Shown here: positions 1-11,111 of the stretch, one piece after another | How positions within the stretch are numbered: the stretch's first letter is position 1 | Layout: each line of letters begins with the position of its first letter | Assembly (NCBI GenBank): GCA_963920575.1 | Contig: OY986965.1 | Location: forward strand, 14,956,290-15,020,289 | Source of the DNA: Narthecium ossifragum | Taxonomy: Eukaryota; Streptophyta; Magnoliopsida; Dioscoreales; Nartheciaceae | DNA length: 64,000 bases | Reading direction: 5' to 3' | The notes under the pieces: model-generated | Database searches by the model: none | The model's input: the letters and a program-made list of their open reading frames with translations, nothing else | Told to the model about the DNA's origin: nothing | Position numbers and translations under genes: made by a program

Positions 1-846
1 CTCGCCAAGCCATCACATTAAACCCCGACCTACGTCCCTGCCAGATAAAGTCCTTGCATAGCTTCTCCAGGCTTTTAATCATCGACACCGGCAGCGTAGC
101 ACATGTCATCGCATGCACGAGCATACCTTGTAATACTGACTTGAGCAAATTGATTCGACTAGCCTCCGAAAGCTTCCTCCCCTGCCATCCCGCGATCCTC
201 GTGGCCATCTTCTCTAACAGCGGAGAGAAGTCTACACTATGTAGTTTCTTCGCGCCAATAAGCGTTCCAAGATATTGCCAGCCAGAGTCTTTTTGGCACA
301 CCTTCATGATGCCGCAAATAGCAACCCTCCTATCATGGTCCACCCTCTTGGAGAACCTGATACTACTCTTCACAGGATTCATCTCCAATCCACTTAGGGC
401 ATGGAAAAGGAGAAGTTTTTGGCAAAGTCTCCTTGCCTCTAAACACGTGGCACTGGTGACTAGCAAACAATCATCTGCATATAAAAGATGTGAGATAGAG
501 AACTCAGAGCTTTTGAATCTAATACCTTCAATCTCGTAGCCTGAACTCTTGAGGATGCATGACAGGACCTCTTGTACAAGGAGGAACAGATAGGGGGAGA
601 GAGGATCCCCTTGCCGTAGTCCGCGTCTCGCCTGCACCTTGCCTTGGACCTCCCCATTCACTATAAAAGAATACATGCCCCCTTTGACACAAGCCATCAC
701 CCAGCTTATTCATACCCGAGGGAATTCCATCATGCGCAAGACCTCCTCAAGGAAGAACCAACGAACTCTGTCGTAAGCCGACATAAGATCAATTTTAAGC
801 ACCATTAGGCTTCTAGTCTTTGGGGCGATTGCTACAGAGTGAACGT
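1..846 (-). pseudogene. LINE (L1-type) reverse transcriptase fragment
   Basis: Reading the minus strand from about 840 down to 1 gives a non-LTR reverse transcriptase. A KIDLMSAYDRV-like palm motif lies near 770-800, a GLRQGDPLSPYLF block near 590-620, and an intact YADD catalytic box at 470-481, followed by the thumb region (SGLEMNP, IAGWQGRKLS, FIWQG). At least one in-frame TGA interrupts it near 706-710, just after the EFPRV segment. The 3' part continues beyond the window start. On its upstream side it is cut at 847 by an LTR fragment, so it is a broken copy. Its sequence differs clearly from the LINE at 59530-63558, so it is a separate lineage. Confidence 0.85.
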
Positions 847-1492
847 GTCGCGTCCCGACCCGTGAAAGCCCAACCGGGCTGGGGGACGCGAACCAGAACC
901 TAACTAACTGCGGAAATTTTGGCGAGGGTTCCCTCTAGTCTACTGGTTTCCCTAAGCATTCATCGAACACCCTCAGTTAACAATTCTAAAATCAACAGAA
1001 ACCTCAAGATTAACAGATTACGAATCCAAAGTGATACAAGTCTACAAAACCTCGAAGAGGGGAAATCAATTACAAACATTCATACACTCCCGTAGGAGGC
1101 TAACTATAAAGGGGTTTTGAAGACAGAAAGATCACCGCTCCTCAAACTCCGCCAGGCGCCGCCGTGCCGCCAACCAACTGCCCGATAGGGGCCATCGAAG
1201 AGGAGCTAACATCTGCACCTGAAAAACGCAGCCCGAGTATGAATGAGCAACTAAGCTCAGCAGGGAAACTACACTACGACTCACAAAAGGAAGAGGGAAA
1301 CGTAACAGTGTCGCCCTCCAGCAAGGTCTGGGTGTACACAGGGGCCCCATAACACCACCGCGTGTCCCTGAGGGGCCTTAGTCATGGTCTTCCAGCCGAG
1401 CTGGTCACATACTGGGTCACCCTCAGCGAGGCAGGAAACCAACACTGCCATCTCACAAGCAGGAAACCATCACTGCTAGGCGGGATGACAAC
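847..1492 (-). mobile_element. 3' end fragment of a Tekay-type LTR
   Basis: Starting with TGTCGCGTCCCG at 847, this is the reverse complement of the end of the Tekay-type LTRs seen at 34981-35035 and 12590-12640. It shares the ...GGGTCGGG..CGACA terminus, the flank reading as fewer-than-perfect ...AGAGGGAACC, and the block that reads TAGTTTCCCTGCTGAGCTTAG-like on the minus strand. Homology to the LTR at 11112-12640 runs to about 1490 and then stops where a different LTR begins. The 5' part of this LTR is not in the window. Confidence 0.75.
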
Positions 1493-4230
1493 CGTCACAC
1501 CCCGACCCAGAAAACCCATCCAGATCAAGGCGTGAGCCACCTTAACCTGTTTAACATTATCAATAGGTGCACAAGTATATAACTGCTATAAATTTAAATA
1601 ATTTAGTCCTTAAGTTCATAAAAAAATTCGCAGAATCTCCTTTATAATTATAACATAAGAAACTTGTACATTTTATAATTTTACAACTTCAACATCATTA
1701 CATTCCTCAACATTTACATTAAAGAATATTACCACATCTCTCAATTACAACTGAGTTAATAATCATACAATTCTGTTCTTGGATACATTAGATTATACAT
1801 CAATTTATCCCTCATTGATTAAAATTATAAATTAACTATAGAAGAACTCATTGAAGCTCAAAGTCCTTGATCACCTCGAAATATCACGCCATCTTCTAGA
1901 AGAATACATGAAAGAAGGAACTGCATCGACCTGCATCGCCGATGCAGCCCAAGTAGGGTGAGTAACAATGCCTAGTAGGGTTCTACTCTATGTCGCATAG
2001 AAAGGAAGGGAAACTGCAACTGAGTCATTCTCCGTCTAAGTCTAAGGTATGCCAAGGGCCCTATAACCCCGTCGATTCTCGAGGGCTCCTGTCCAGATCC
2101 CACCCTCACCCAAGAACAAATGAGAGAAAACAAAGACTGCGGGCTCCTGTCTAGGTACCACCCTGCCCAGTCATACCATCTCTCGCGGGGACACACAAGT
2201 CAGGGACATCGACATCCATCCTTAGCACTTGGCCTTGGAGACCCGACACGACCTCTACACTTCAAATACAACAATGTAATACATATAATTGACTATAACA
2301 TTAACCTCAAATGATATAAAGCATAATCATTGATGACAATCACGTCCTAATCCTCGACTACCCAAACCCTGGTCCTAGGGCTAGATCCGGGCTACCCGAG
2401 AACCCCGGATCGGCGATCGAATCCATCGCCTACCACCTAGCCTGAATGCCTCTAATGCAAACAACATGCATGAGCCTATTCAAGCAACTAAGCCTAGGTG
2501 TCTCTACATGACATTTCATCAAACAAAAGTCCAACATACTGAGACAACATGATAATAACATATATAAGCTATCAACACACATCAAGAGGCAATAATCATC
2601 CAACCATACACAACATCATTTAACACACGAGCACATCTTCGACCCTATTTCTATCTACACATTCTCGAGAGTCATCACCCCCTCGGTTAACCCACAAATA
2701 AATAGAAACGGGCACATATCCGACCCTAGGCATAAGCATGGTATAAGAACACATAAATTGGGGCAAATAACAGTAAATATAATTACACAACAAGGATACT
2801 AAAAGTGCACGATTAACATAATCAAATTCAAAAAGAGCGGACCTAACATGGCACTGTAAGAAAGTGTACTAGACATGGGAGCAAGGTGACAAGTTTACAA
2901 GCTTAGCATAGAGTGACATGGACTAACTAAAGAGGAGAAGAATAGCCTCAAAATTACATTAACCTGAAATGTAGAAAAACTGGAGCAAACCCAAAATGGA
3001 GCTAAATCATCCCAAAACCCACCAGAAATTCGATGAAAAACCGCTCGACAGAGCTCAACCAAAGCCGTTACAGTAAAGAGACAATCCGATAAGCACCTTG
3101 CATGCATACATCCGAAGATGACTAGTTTCAAAGGAAAGAGAAGGCCAGCAGTTGCCAACTTCCCAACGACCATCCAGTCCATCAATATGGTCCGAAACAG
3201 AGAAACCAAGGTAGCAAACCACAACCCAGCAACTGGCCTAACCACCAAGCCAAGGACAGAGGTCACGGAATAAAATCCAAGGATCGGCAATTGATCCAGA
3301 GGGAAAATCCAGCAATCGCAGTAACCCAAACTGGCTAAGAAACCCAACTATAGCCGGCATATCTAATCCAACTACCACAAACTCGAGGGAAAACGGGAAG
3401 GCTGGTGAAGGATCTCAAGCACCCGCCCAATCAAGAACAGAGGAAATAATTCGAGGAAAAGCTAACGATCAAAACCACAACTACCAAAGAGAGGGAAATC
3501 CGTCGATCAACCAAAACCAGAAAAGAAATAGCGAGGAAAACTCATGGGCACCCAAAGATCAAGACAGTAGCATTAAGGAAGAGAGAGGAAACATCCACTA
3601 GCAGCCAAGAAATCAACAGAGCAACCAAACTCCTAGCCTAGCATGCATCGACCCCTCCTAGGAGCCTAATCTGAGATTAGGGTAGAAGTCCCTACCTTTG
3701 GGTGCGAGATCTTCTCCTCTCCAGCCAGTCGCCGTCACCGAGCTCTCTCCTCTGGTCACAATCACCGCCGCCTAGCTCTCCGTCGTCGCCGTCGATGTCC
3801 GCCTAGCTCTCCGTCATTGAAGAGGGAAGCTCATCTGTCGTCATCTCTCTCTCTAAGGGGTCATGGTCGAGGGTGCCCTAACGAGAGAAGGGTTTAAAAG
3901 GGGTTTGGATTTAATCGAGCGGTGATTAAGTCTCCTGCTCGCTTGATTAGCCAGATTTAATCACGGCCGCTCAAATCTCAATCCTTATGATGAAACTCAG
4001 ATCCTTTGATCTAGAGTACTCCTAATGGTCTAGTCAAGTACATACGTCATTACAAGGCCGTGTGTGAGTCACGCGTGTGAGAAACCAACTCCGCCAAGGG
4101 TAATTTACCAAATTACCCCCGGAGCCACAACGATCAAGTGAGATCGCGAGCAAGGCCGATCGGGCCAAACCAACCGAAGCAGACCCTCGACCTACGCGGT
4201 CGGACCAGGTTGGAGGTACGAGTGCTCACA
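1493..4230 (-). mobile_element. Tekay-type LTR (second subfamily), minus strand
   Basis: On the minus strand this LTR starts at 4230 with TGTGAGCAC and ends near 1493 with ...CTGGGTCGGGGTGTGAC. Its first 150 bases contain the conserved block (GGTAATTTACC, then CACACGCGTGACTCACACACGG) shared by all the Tekay LTRs here. Its end resembles the solo LTR at 43216-45506 (CCGACCCAGAAAACCCATCC on the plus strand). At about 2.7 kb it is longer than the 2.1-2.4 kb relatives. The DNA next to it at 4231-4275 resembles the internal 3' end of a Tekay element (CCCTTAAAGGG), so this is probably the 3' LTR of a minus-strand element whose body is gone. No GATCGATC array was seen in it. Confidence 0.65.
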
Positions 4231-4810
4231 ACCTATCACCCTTAAAGGGGTAAGGGTAGGGTCAGAAACACCAAAGCAAAAACAAACACACTTGCAGAAG
4301 ACAAGAAAGGTTAGCAAGCTCGCAACCCGAGCAACCACACAAGGCATTGGGCATCAATGCTCGCAACACAAAACACCAGGCACCAACGTCCACAACACAA
4401 AACACCGACTGGTAGGAGTACGTCCATTTGCAGACTATCGAAGTAGGGCTGCCTTGGCCCCCACCTCGTCTGGCCTCTGTTCTCTGCCAACCCTCTCGTT
4501 TGTTCTGCGCCGTTAGGAGTCTCTGTCTGATCTGTGCTAATCTCTCTGAGGACTGTTTGATGCCGTCTGGAATGGTGGGTGATGCCTCAACAACCTCTGT
4601 TGAACAATCGGAAGAACGACGCGAACTGCCGTGCTACACCTCGAATGGCACCACATCAGTCTGGACTGATGATCGCTGAAGTAGACGAACTCCAGCAAAT
4701 GGACCTACTCCTACCAGCTGCCTGATGCAATCTGGTGATGACGTCAGCCATGGTGTGCTCCCACTCCCACTCTGACACTCGAAGGGGCAGTAATGGGTTT
4801 GTTGGATCCG
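4231..4810. other. Degenerate internal remnant of a minus-strand Tekay element
   Basis: The first 45 bases match, in reverse complement, the conserved pre-LTR stretch of the Tekay elements (compare 39961-40011). Beyond that I recognise no gag or pol motif on either strand. An imperfect inverted repeat lies at 4410-4440 and 4687-4721 (see findings). The right edge is where the Tat-like LTR appears to start. Confidence 0.4.
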
Positions 4811-6756
4811 TGTTGACATCAATTTTGGCTAGACCAAAAGGTCGCAGTACCCACGGTTTGTTTGAGCCGAAACAACATCAGATAGACTCAAGTTAGCCTA
4901 AAACATATTTAAAATGCCCAATAAATGCTTTTTCTAATTTTGATGGCATAAAGGGGCATTTGGGTAATTTCACCCGCCTAAAGGCGTATTGGGAATTTGG
5001 GCCAAATACAGGTTTGAACTTCCTATTACATTCTACAGTGACCCTGCATGGCTTTGACGGCACCCTAAATAAGCCATATGAACGCAGGGGTATTCTAGTA
5101 ATTTTACTGTAACATCTAGCCCCCAGGGGTATCTTGGTCAATTCACACCCTCAGGGTACAAATGTATGAAATCTGACCATTCCACCCTCCAAAATATTTT
5201 GGTCCAACATATATGACCGCTGAGGATATTTTGGTAAAATTCATGTAAATATTCAGAATTCAGATAAATATTCTGTACAGGAGTAAATATTCACATATGA
5301 TTTATTAAAGCTAGACAAATATTCAAACAATAATGGACATGAGAAAAATATTCAAATCATGATAAATTTGAAATTCGAACATCACTTTCGAACTTCAAAA
5401 GAAAAATCCACTAAAACAAAAATCAGCAAATCTCCAATTGGGCTACATAGTTGGTCGTCCTTATACGTCCATTCCATTTATATATATAAAATATATATAA
5501 AACCAGCATCACCCGTCCATACCATATATAAAAAAATAAATAAAATCAGCGTCCCTTTGATTAGGGACCATAATCCCGTTGTAGCTATCCTTGTATAAAA
5601 GGATCAACACAATCAGCACCCTTTGATTAAGGGATCCATGATCCCGTTCCATGTAAAGACACACACCTCTCGTGCCTATAAATAGAGGAGGTATGGGGTG
5701 TGAAGGGACGCGTTGAAGGCTGGTGGAAGAAGGCGTCGAAAGCTGGTTGAAAAACGCCGGGAGGCTGCGCAAGACACCCGGAAGAAGGTGGTGAAAGCTG
5801 GTTGAAGAAGACGGTGGAAGGCCGGAGGAAGACGGCGAGTTCCTGCCAAGACGTTCACGTCGGAGAAAGAGAGCTCGGAGGCTTGAAGACGAAGAGGTCC
5901 TGGTGACGCTCCAACGTTGCGCACCACCGGACGACGCCGATCCCGCCAACGCAGCCGGAACCCATCGAGACGCTCGCGTCTTTGGGTTGCTGCTGTAAGA
6001 AGCTCGTCGATCTCGTGGCTCAAGCTCCACTCCTCCTCTCGCCGCGCGGCCCAGACCTCTAGCAAAGCTGCTCCAGCCCGCTTCCTCGACGCTCACGGAG
6101 ATCGGGCCTAAGCTCTCTCTCTTTCTCTCTTGTCGCCGGCGGCTTTGAAGGCAAAGCTTCCCCTGCTCCAGCCGGCGCTTCTCCATCTCCCCGGCGGTCC
6201 AGTAATGCAGGGACGCAAGGCCACTCTGAAGAAGGACGTCCGCCACCGTCTTCTCAAGACCGTTCTGGCGACAAAAGTTTTATCCGGCGACCAAAGCTTC
6301 AGCCCATCCGCTCGCCGCACATCCTCTGTTCCAACCATTGCTCCCCTGTTCTAGCCATTACTAGGCTTCTCTAGTCCAAGCTGACTTCATCAAACTCAGC
6401 TGCCGTCCTCCCACGACGACGGAGGTAGGATCCCGTTGGACGGCGACAACTCTCCCAGGCCCAGCGGACTTAGAAGCCCCGGCGGCAAAGATGGCGTGCA
6501 TGGCAATGAAGGTGGCGGTTTAAGACTTCACGTCACTTATTTTCTTTTCATCTTTCTTCTTTTGTTATAAAAAAATGCTTATTCTGTTGGATCTAGAATC
6601 GGAGATATTCCCTACGGGGATGTAAATGATGGATATGCCAACTTGGCAATCCAGGGGTGTGGTGCCTGCAATTTCTTGAAATGAAATTAAACATGATTTG
6701 GTCGGAAATAAAATAGAAATCTCGTCCCCACGAGATCGACGTTTTATCCACGAACA
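4811..6756 (+). mobile_element. 5' LTR of a Tat-like gypsy element
   Basis: The 3' end is well placed: ...CCACGAACA ends at 6756 and is followed by TGGCACACCCGGTGGGACC, the primer-binding region typical of Tat-lineage plant gypsy elements. The 5' end is inferred from TGTTGACATC at 4811, which gives a TG...CA LTR of about 1.95 kb. A TATA box (TATAAATA, 5677-5684) lies in the last half, followed by a GC-rich transcribed part (5700-6520). Long open frames in that part on both strands show no domain and are not called. No second LTR is present, so the left boundary lacks a target-duplication test. Confidence 0.6.
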
Positions 6757-6761
6757 AAATC

Positions 6762-6780
6762 TGGCACACCCGGTGGGACC
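6762..6780 (+). promoter_or_regulatory. Primer-binding site of the Tat-like element
   Basis: TGGCACACCCGGTGGGACC begins five bases after the LTR end. This is the usual arrangement for the tRNA 3'-end complement that primes minus-strand cDNA in Tat-type elements. A purine-rich leader (6808-6850) follows. Confidence 0.65.
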
Positions 6781-6926
6781 ACACCTTACCTCCCATCTCT
6801 AGATCCAAAAAAAAAGAAGAAAAAAAAAGAAGAAAAGAAAAGAAAATGATGATGAAAAAACAAATCATCAAAATCAAAATCAAAATACATATATACTCTT
6901 ACATCTTGACAAGTCTAACTTCTTAA

Positions 6927-9786
6927 ATGAAGGATATGTGATGAGTGCATGAAAGTGCACTCTGAACAACCTTATAACCATCTCAATTGCGAGATTATTA
7001 TCCTTAATCAACATCTTTATTACTATTTTTACATCTATATGTTGCTTCACATGGTTGTTTGGAAAATGCAGGAAATTGAGGCTAAAAGAAGCTGAAAAGA
7101 GTATATGGATCACCTTCAACAATTAATCTGTACCTTCTCATGAAGAACCAGATGATGTGCCATATATGGTTGGAAAGCTCTTGAAGTCTAGATTCTGGAG
7201 AATTTTACGGTTCGGGATTCCGAGTTTCCTAGAGGAAGTTACGGCAATTTCAGTACCGATGACGCAGTCTGGAAGGGCAGAACAGAAAATAAGCTGGAAG
7301 TCCGATCGATCCGCCGATCGATCGGACCACGCAGAAACGTGACAGAACCTATGTTTTTCAGCCATAAGGGATCCGATCGATCCCTCCATCCCTCCTATGG
7401 GGTCCGATCGATCCAACACTCATAGTCCGATCGATCGGACTTGGGAATTAAAGGATGACAGAACGTATGCTTTTTAGAGGAACACAGTGCGATCGATCCA
7501 TCCATCGATCGGACTCGGGAATAGCCAGAGACGGAGGATTTTTACGCATCCGATCGATTCAGCGCCCATAGTTCGATCGATCGGACTCGGGCGTAAATAG
7601 AAGTTGAAGATTTTAATGAGACTGATCGATCCAACATCCCGAGGAGGATCGATCGGACGTTCCCAGTGAATTAAATCAACGGTTTAGAACAAATCCGTTG
7701 ATGGTGAGACTTTGGGGCTATAAATAGGACTCTTTTTAGGGTTTGAGGAGGACTTTTTGGCAGCGTTTGGAGGCGAGGAGAAGGGTTCCAGGCTTGGTTT
7801 TCTTTTCTTATTTCTTCTTTATTTCTTCATTAGTTTTGTTGCCCTCATGGTGAACATGAGTGGCTAGTTTCTTCTCTAAGGTACCGATGTAGCCCTAACT
7901 GAATCATTCTATGTTATTGGATCATATTTATTTAATCAGTTTATTTTCCTTGTTTCATTCATTATTATAACCGAGATATTAAATACCTTTATCTGGCCAA
8001 TAGAAGTATTATAGATTGTTGTATGTGAGATTGGGCGAGGGTTCATTCCCTAATCTTACAGGATCTATGAATGAATGAGTTTATGTCGAGGCCGGGTTCA
8101 AGCTAAGAGTATTCTTGGTTCATAATTGTTCTTCAGAGCTTAATGGATTCTTGGTTAACACTTAGTTATGGGTTCATTAGCTAGGGTTAATTGAGGGTAC
8201 TTGGTGAAGACCGCGGCCGAACGGATCATCATACCGGAAGAACGAGCCCTTGGAATTAAACTGAGATCTTGATTGATTCAATGCATAGAATGAGGATGTT
8301 ATGATGAAATCGGAACCTTAGTATTCATCCATCATATTTCTATCGTTTTCTTATTTCGTTATTAGATCTTCTATTCTCAATACCTCATATCTCTTATTTT
8401 CCCTTCCTTATTTTCTTTCTTTTCTGTTCTTTAGCGTTTTACTCTAATAATCTCTACAAATCTCTGTGGGTACGATACTCGTCTTGCTACTATACTGATT
8501 GCACCGATTCGTATACTTGCGAGATATAAATTTATTCATCAATATGGCGCAGGCGACTTTGGAAGCGTTTGTCACTATTCGCTTTGGCGACCTCTCGTTT
8601 GACATCCCGATTGGAAACGACGGCCTTCCGATGCCGACAACGCCATCAAAAGTTTCCTTCACCACTTCAGGAGCAGCTACCTCCGATGCACAAGTGAAGA
8701 CTATCGTCGGACCTCATGAGGAGATGATGACTTGCCAAGACGGGCTCCAGGTTCGTCAAAGGAAGCATAACGATGAACCTCCCTCAGTTGGACCTGGCAA
8801 AAGCAAGATAATTGCAAGTGGATCTCGTGTTTACCCAGGAGCAACTGAAAATGTCAAGCCAAAGTTGTCGGCGCTGTCAAATGGTTCGACCCACCAAATA
8901 AAGTTGAAGACTTCCCAAAATCACCCAGGTGTCGGGGGCTCCTCAGCCGGATTTCGCACCCATCAAGCCGAGAATGCCAAAGTTCCAACGAGCAAGGCGT
9001 GCACAGTGGCAGTCGGACAATCAAAGACGTCTGTTCCGCAGAGGCAGCCGGGGGCAGTCATTCGCATCAGACCCGTTCCGACCGATGACGACGGCTTTAC
9101 TCTCGTTACTTCCAAGAGAAGACCCATGGTGGCCAAGAAAACTTCTGCAATCCAGACGATCTCTGCACCATGTGCCGAGGATCCGAAAGGTAAAACCAAA
9201 ATAATCTATCAATCTATTGCGAAAACGCAGGTAGCCCCTAAGATTGACTACGAAGCCCATTACGAGGTGTACCCCGACAAATCTTGGATTGGCCTCCACG
9301 CGACAGGAAATGATGAGGCGTCGCTCCATGTTCGGTACTACTATGTTCAGTTACTCCGAGCGGAGTATGAACGCCAACGGAGGAATGCGGAGCCCAAACA
9401 CCCGACTCATCAACATCGAGGATATGCGGGTAGCCTACACATACTACATCACCCAAGAGCTGCAGAGTCTTCAAGGTGAGGTGAACTTTGATATAGGCGA
9501 CACTGTTGAGGCTGAGGACGAACTGGTGACCCCAATTGGTGACGTGCCTGGGCACGAAGATGGTGCTGCTAAAGAGACAGCTCCTCAGGATGTTGCCTTT
9601 GAAGAGGCGGTGACTGATGATGTTGCTGTTGAAGAAACGACGATCCCCATTGGCTTCGAAGCATCCGACGCGCATTCCATGCCTGCTTTTGTAGGTACTG
9701 TTCTCGAATCTGAAGACGTTTTTATTGAAGAAACGACGAATGAAGATATTGCTCCTTACGGTGACACAATACACGATACCGGCTGA
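6927..9786 (+). pseudogene. ORF1 (gag-like) of the Tat-like element, split by a solo LTR
   Basis: The frame starts with ATG at 6927, runs four codons (Met-Lys-Asp-Met), is interrupted by the solo LTR 6939-8541, and resumes in the same frame at 8542-8546, where the duplicated atatg again supplies an ATG (8544). The main part (8544 to about 9390) is basic and Ser/Lys-rich and contains DDDGFTLVTSKRRP, a motif type I associate with gag-like ORFs of plant retroelements. A frameshift near 9385-9400 is needed to continue into an acidic tail with repeats of E-E-x-x-x-D-D-V type, ending at a TGA at 9784-9786. The tail's last codons come from a repeated 16-base segment shared with the neighbouring LTR. 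No capsid or zinc-knuckle motif is visible, so the gag assignment rests on position after the primer site. Confidence 0.5.
6939..8541 (+). mobile_element. Solo LTR, Athila-type (TGATGAGTGCATG family)
   Basis: It begins TGATGAGTGCATGAAAGTGC, the same start as the LTRs at 30649 and 57505, and ends ...TTATTCATCA, giving TGATGA/TCATCA inverted ends. The five bases atatg flank both sides (6934-6938 and 8542-8546), proving a clean insertion later reduced to a solo LTR. Around 7300-7660 lie about eleven copies of GATCGATC-like palindromes, followed by a TATA box (7719-7726). Length is 1603 bp. The 3' half differs from the LTRs of the Athila element at 30649-59077, so it is a distinct subfamily. Confidence 0.88.
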
Positions 9787-11111
9787 TAAAATATAAATGT
9801 CTCTTCCTACGACTGGTTCTCCCCTTTATAGTTCTAACTTCATCCAACCAAACCTAAGAATACACGATACCGGCTGTCACTACAGGCAACGCGCAGCAAA
9901 AGTTCATCGGGACAAAGCCCTAACTCTAACCGGATCTCTAAGAATACACAATACCAACTCTCACAATCGGCAATGCATAGCAAAGATCTCACGGGATAGA
10001 GCCCCAACCTTGTCTTACCAGATCCCTAAGAATACACAATACCAGCTGTCACTACGGGCAATGCATAGCAAAGGTCTCGCAAGACTCGGTAGGAGAATTA
10101 AAAGAGATAACTATGGGATCACAATATCATAAAAGAAGCATGACTGGATTTATAATAATGTTTAACCACAAAGCAATCTGTGAAGATCCAATACATAAAA
10201 AGAGTTTAACAATACAGATTAAAAACTATGAACCATTGTTGGAGAAGAAACCCTAATCCTTGCTAGATCATCCGTCCGCCATGCCCGCGGATTACTCGGC
10301 CATGGATGGAGATTCCTCCATCTTCTTCCTTTGGGAAACACCCAGAAAAGAGCCTCCAAAAACGTCCAAGAAGTCCCCCTCAAACCTTAGAAAAAGTCCT
10401 ATTTATAGCCCCAAAGTCTCTCCATCAACGGATTTGATCTAAACCGTTGTTTTAATTCACTGGGAACGTCCGATCGATCCTCCTCGGGATGTTCGATCGA
10501 TCGGTCTCATTAAAATCTTCAACTTCTATTTACGCCCGAGTCCGATCGATAGAACTACGGGCGCTGGATCGATCGGATGCGTAAAAATCCACCTTCTCTG
10601 GCTATTTTTGAGTCCGATCGATCCAACTATAGGTGCCGGATCGATCGGACCCCATAGGAGGGATGGAGGGATCGATCGGACCATGTTCAGCCAAAAAACA
10701 CATGTTCTGTCACAATTCTACGTAGTCCGATCGATCGGCGGATCGATCGGACTTCCAGCTTATTTTCTGTTCTGCCCTTCAGACTACGCCATCGGTACTA
10801 AAATTGCCGTAACTTCCTCTAGGAAACTCGGAATCACGAACCGTAAAATTCTCCAGAATCTAGACTTCAAGAGATTTCCAACCATATATGGCACATCATT
10901 TGGTTCTTCACGAGCAGGTACAGATTAATTTGTGAAGTTGCTCCATATACTCTTTTCAGCTTCTTTTAACCCCAATTTCCTGCATTTTCCAAACAACCAT
11001 GTGAAGGAACATATAGATGTAAAAATAGTAATAAAGATTTTGATTAAGGATAATAATCTAGCAATTGAGATGGTTATAAGACTGTTCAGAGTGCACTTTC
11101 ATGCACTCATC
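9787..11111 (-). mobile_element. Truncated Athila-type LTR, minus strand
   Basis: Read on the minus strand, it starts at 11111 with (T)GATGAGTGCATGAAAGTGC (the first base or two are lost) and runs to about 9787. It contains a GATCGATC array at 10470-10760 and a TATA box (10400-10407 on the plus strand). Its later part matches the LTR of the Athila element around 31440-31850, including the CTGTAGTGACAGCCGGTA-type block. The last 300-odd bases of the LTR are missing at the left. The right end abuts a truncated Tekay LTR, so no target duplication can be read. It is oriented opposite to the solo LTR at 6939. Confidence 0.8.

Noticed and set aside
54..539. Plus-strand protein of 161 residues
   Set aside because: It is the antisense shadow of the minus-strand LINE reverse transcriptase.
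2895..3347. Minus-strand ORF of 150 codons within an LTR
   Set aside because: It looks hydrophobic but has no recognisable motif and sits in the middle of the 1493-4230 LTR.
847..4230. One 3.4 kb LTR
   Set aside because: A second LTR terminus (GTCACACCCCGACCCAG) begins at about 1493, and homology to the Tekay LTR stops there, so two LTRs are more likely.
5509..6354. Several long overlapping ORFs on both strands, GC-rich
   Set aside because: They lie in the transcribed part of the Tat-like LTR, overlap each other and show no domain.
6939..11111. A single element with LTRs in inverted orientation flanking an ORF
   Set aside because: The left LTR has its own complete target duplication (atatg) and is a solo LTR. 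The right LTR belongs to a different subfamily and is truncated.
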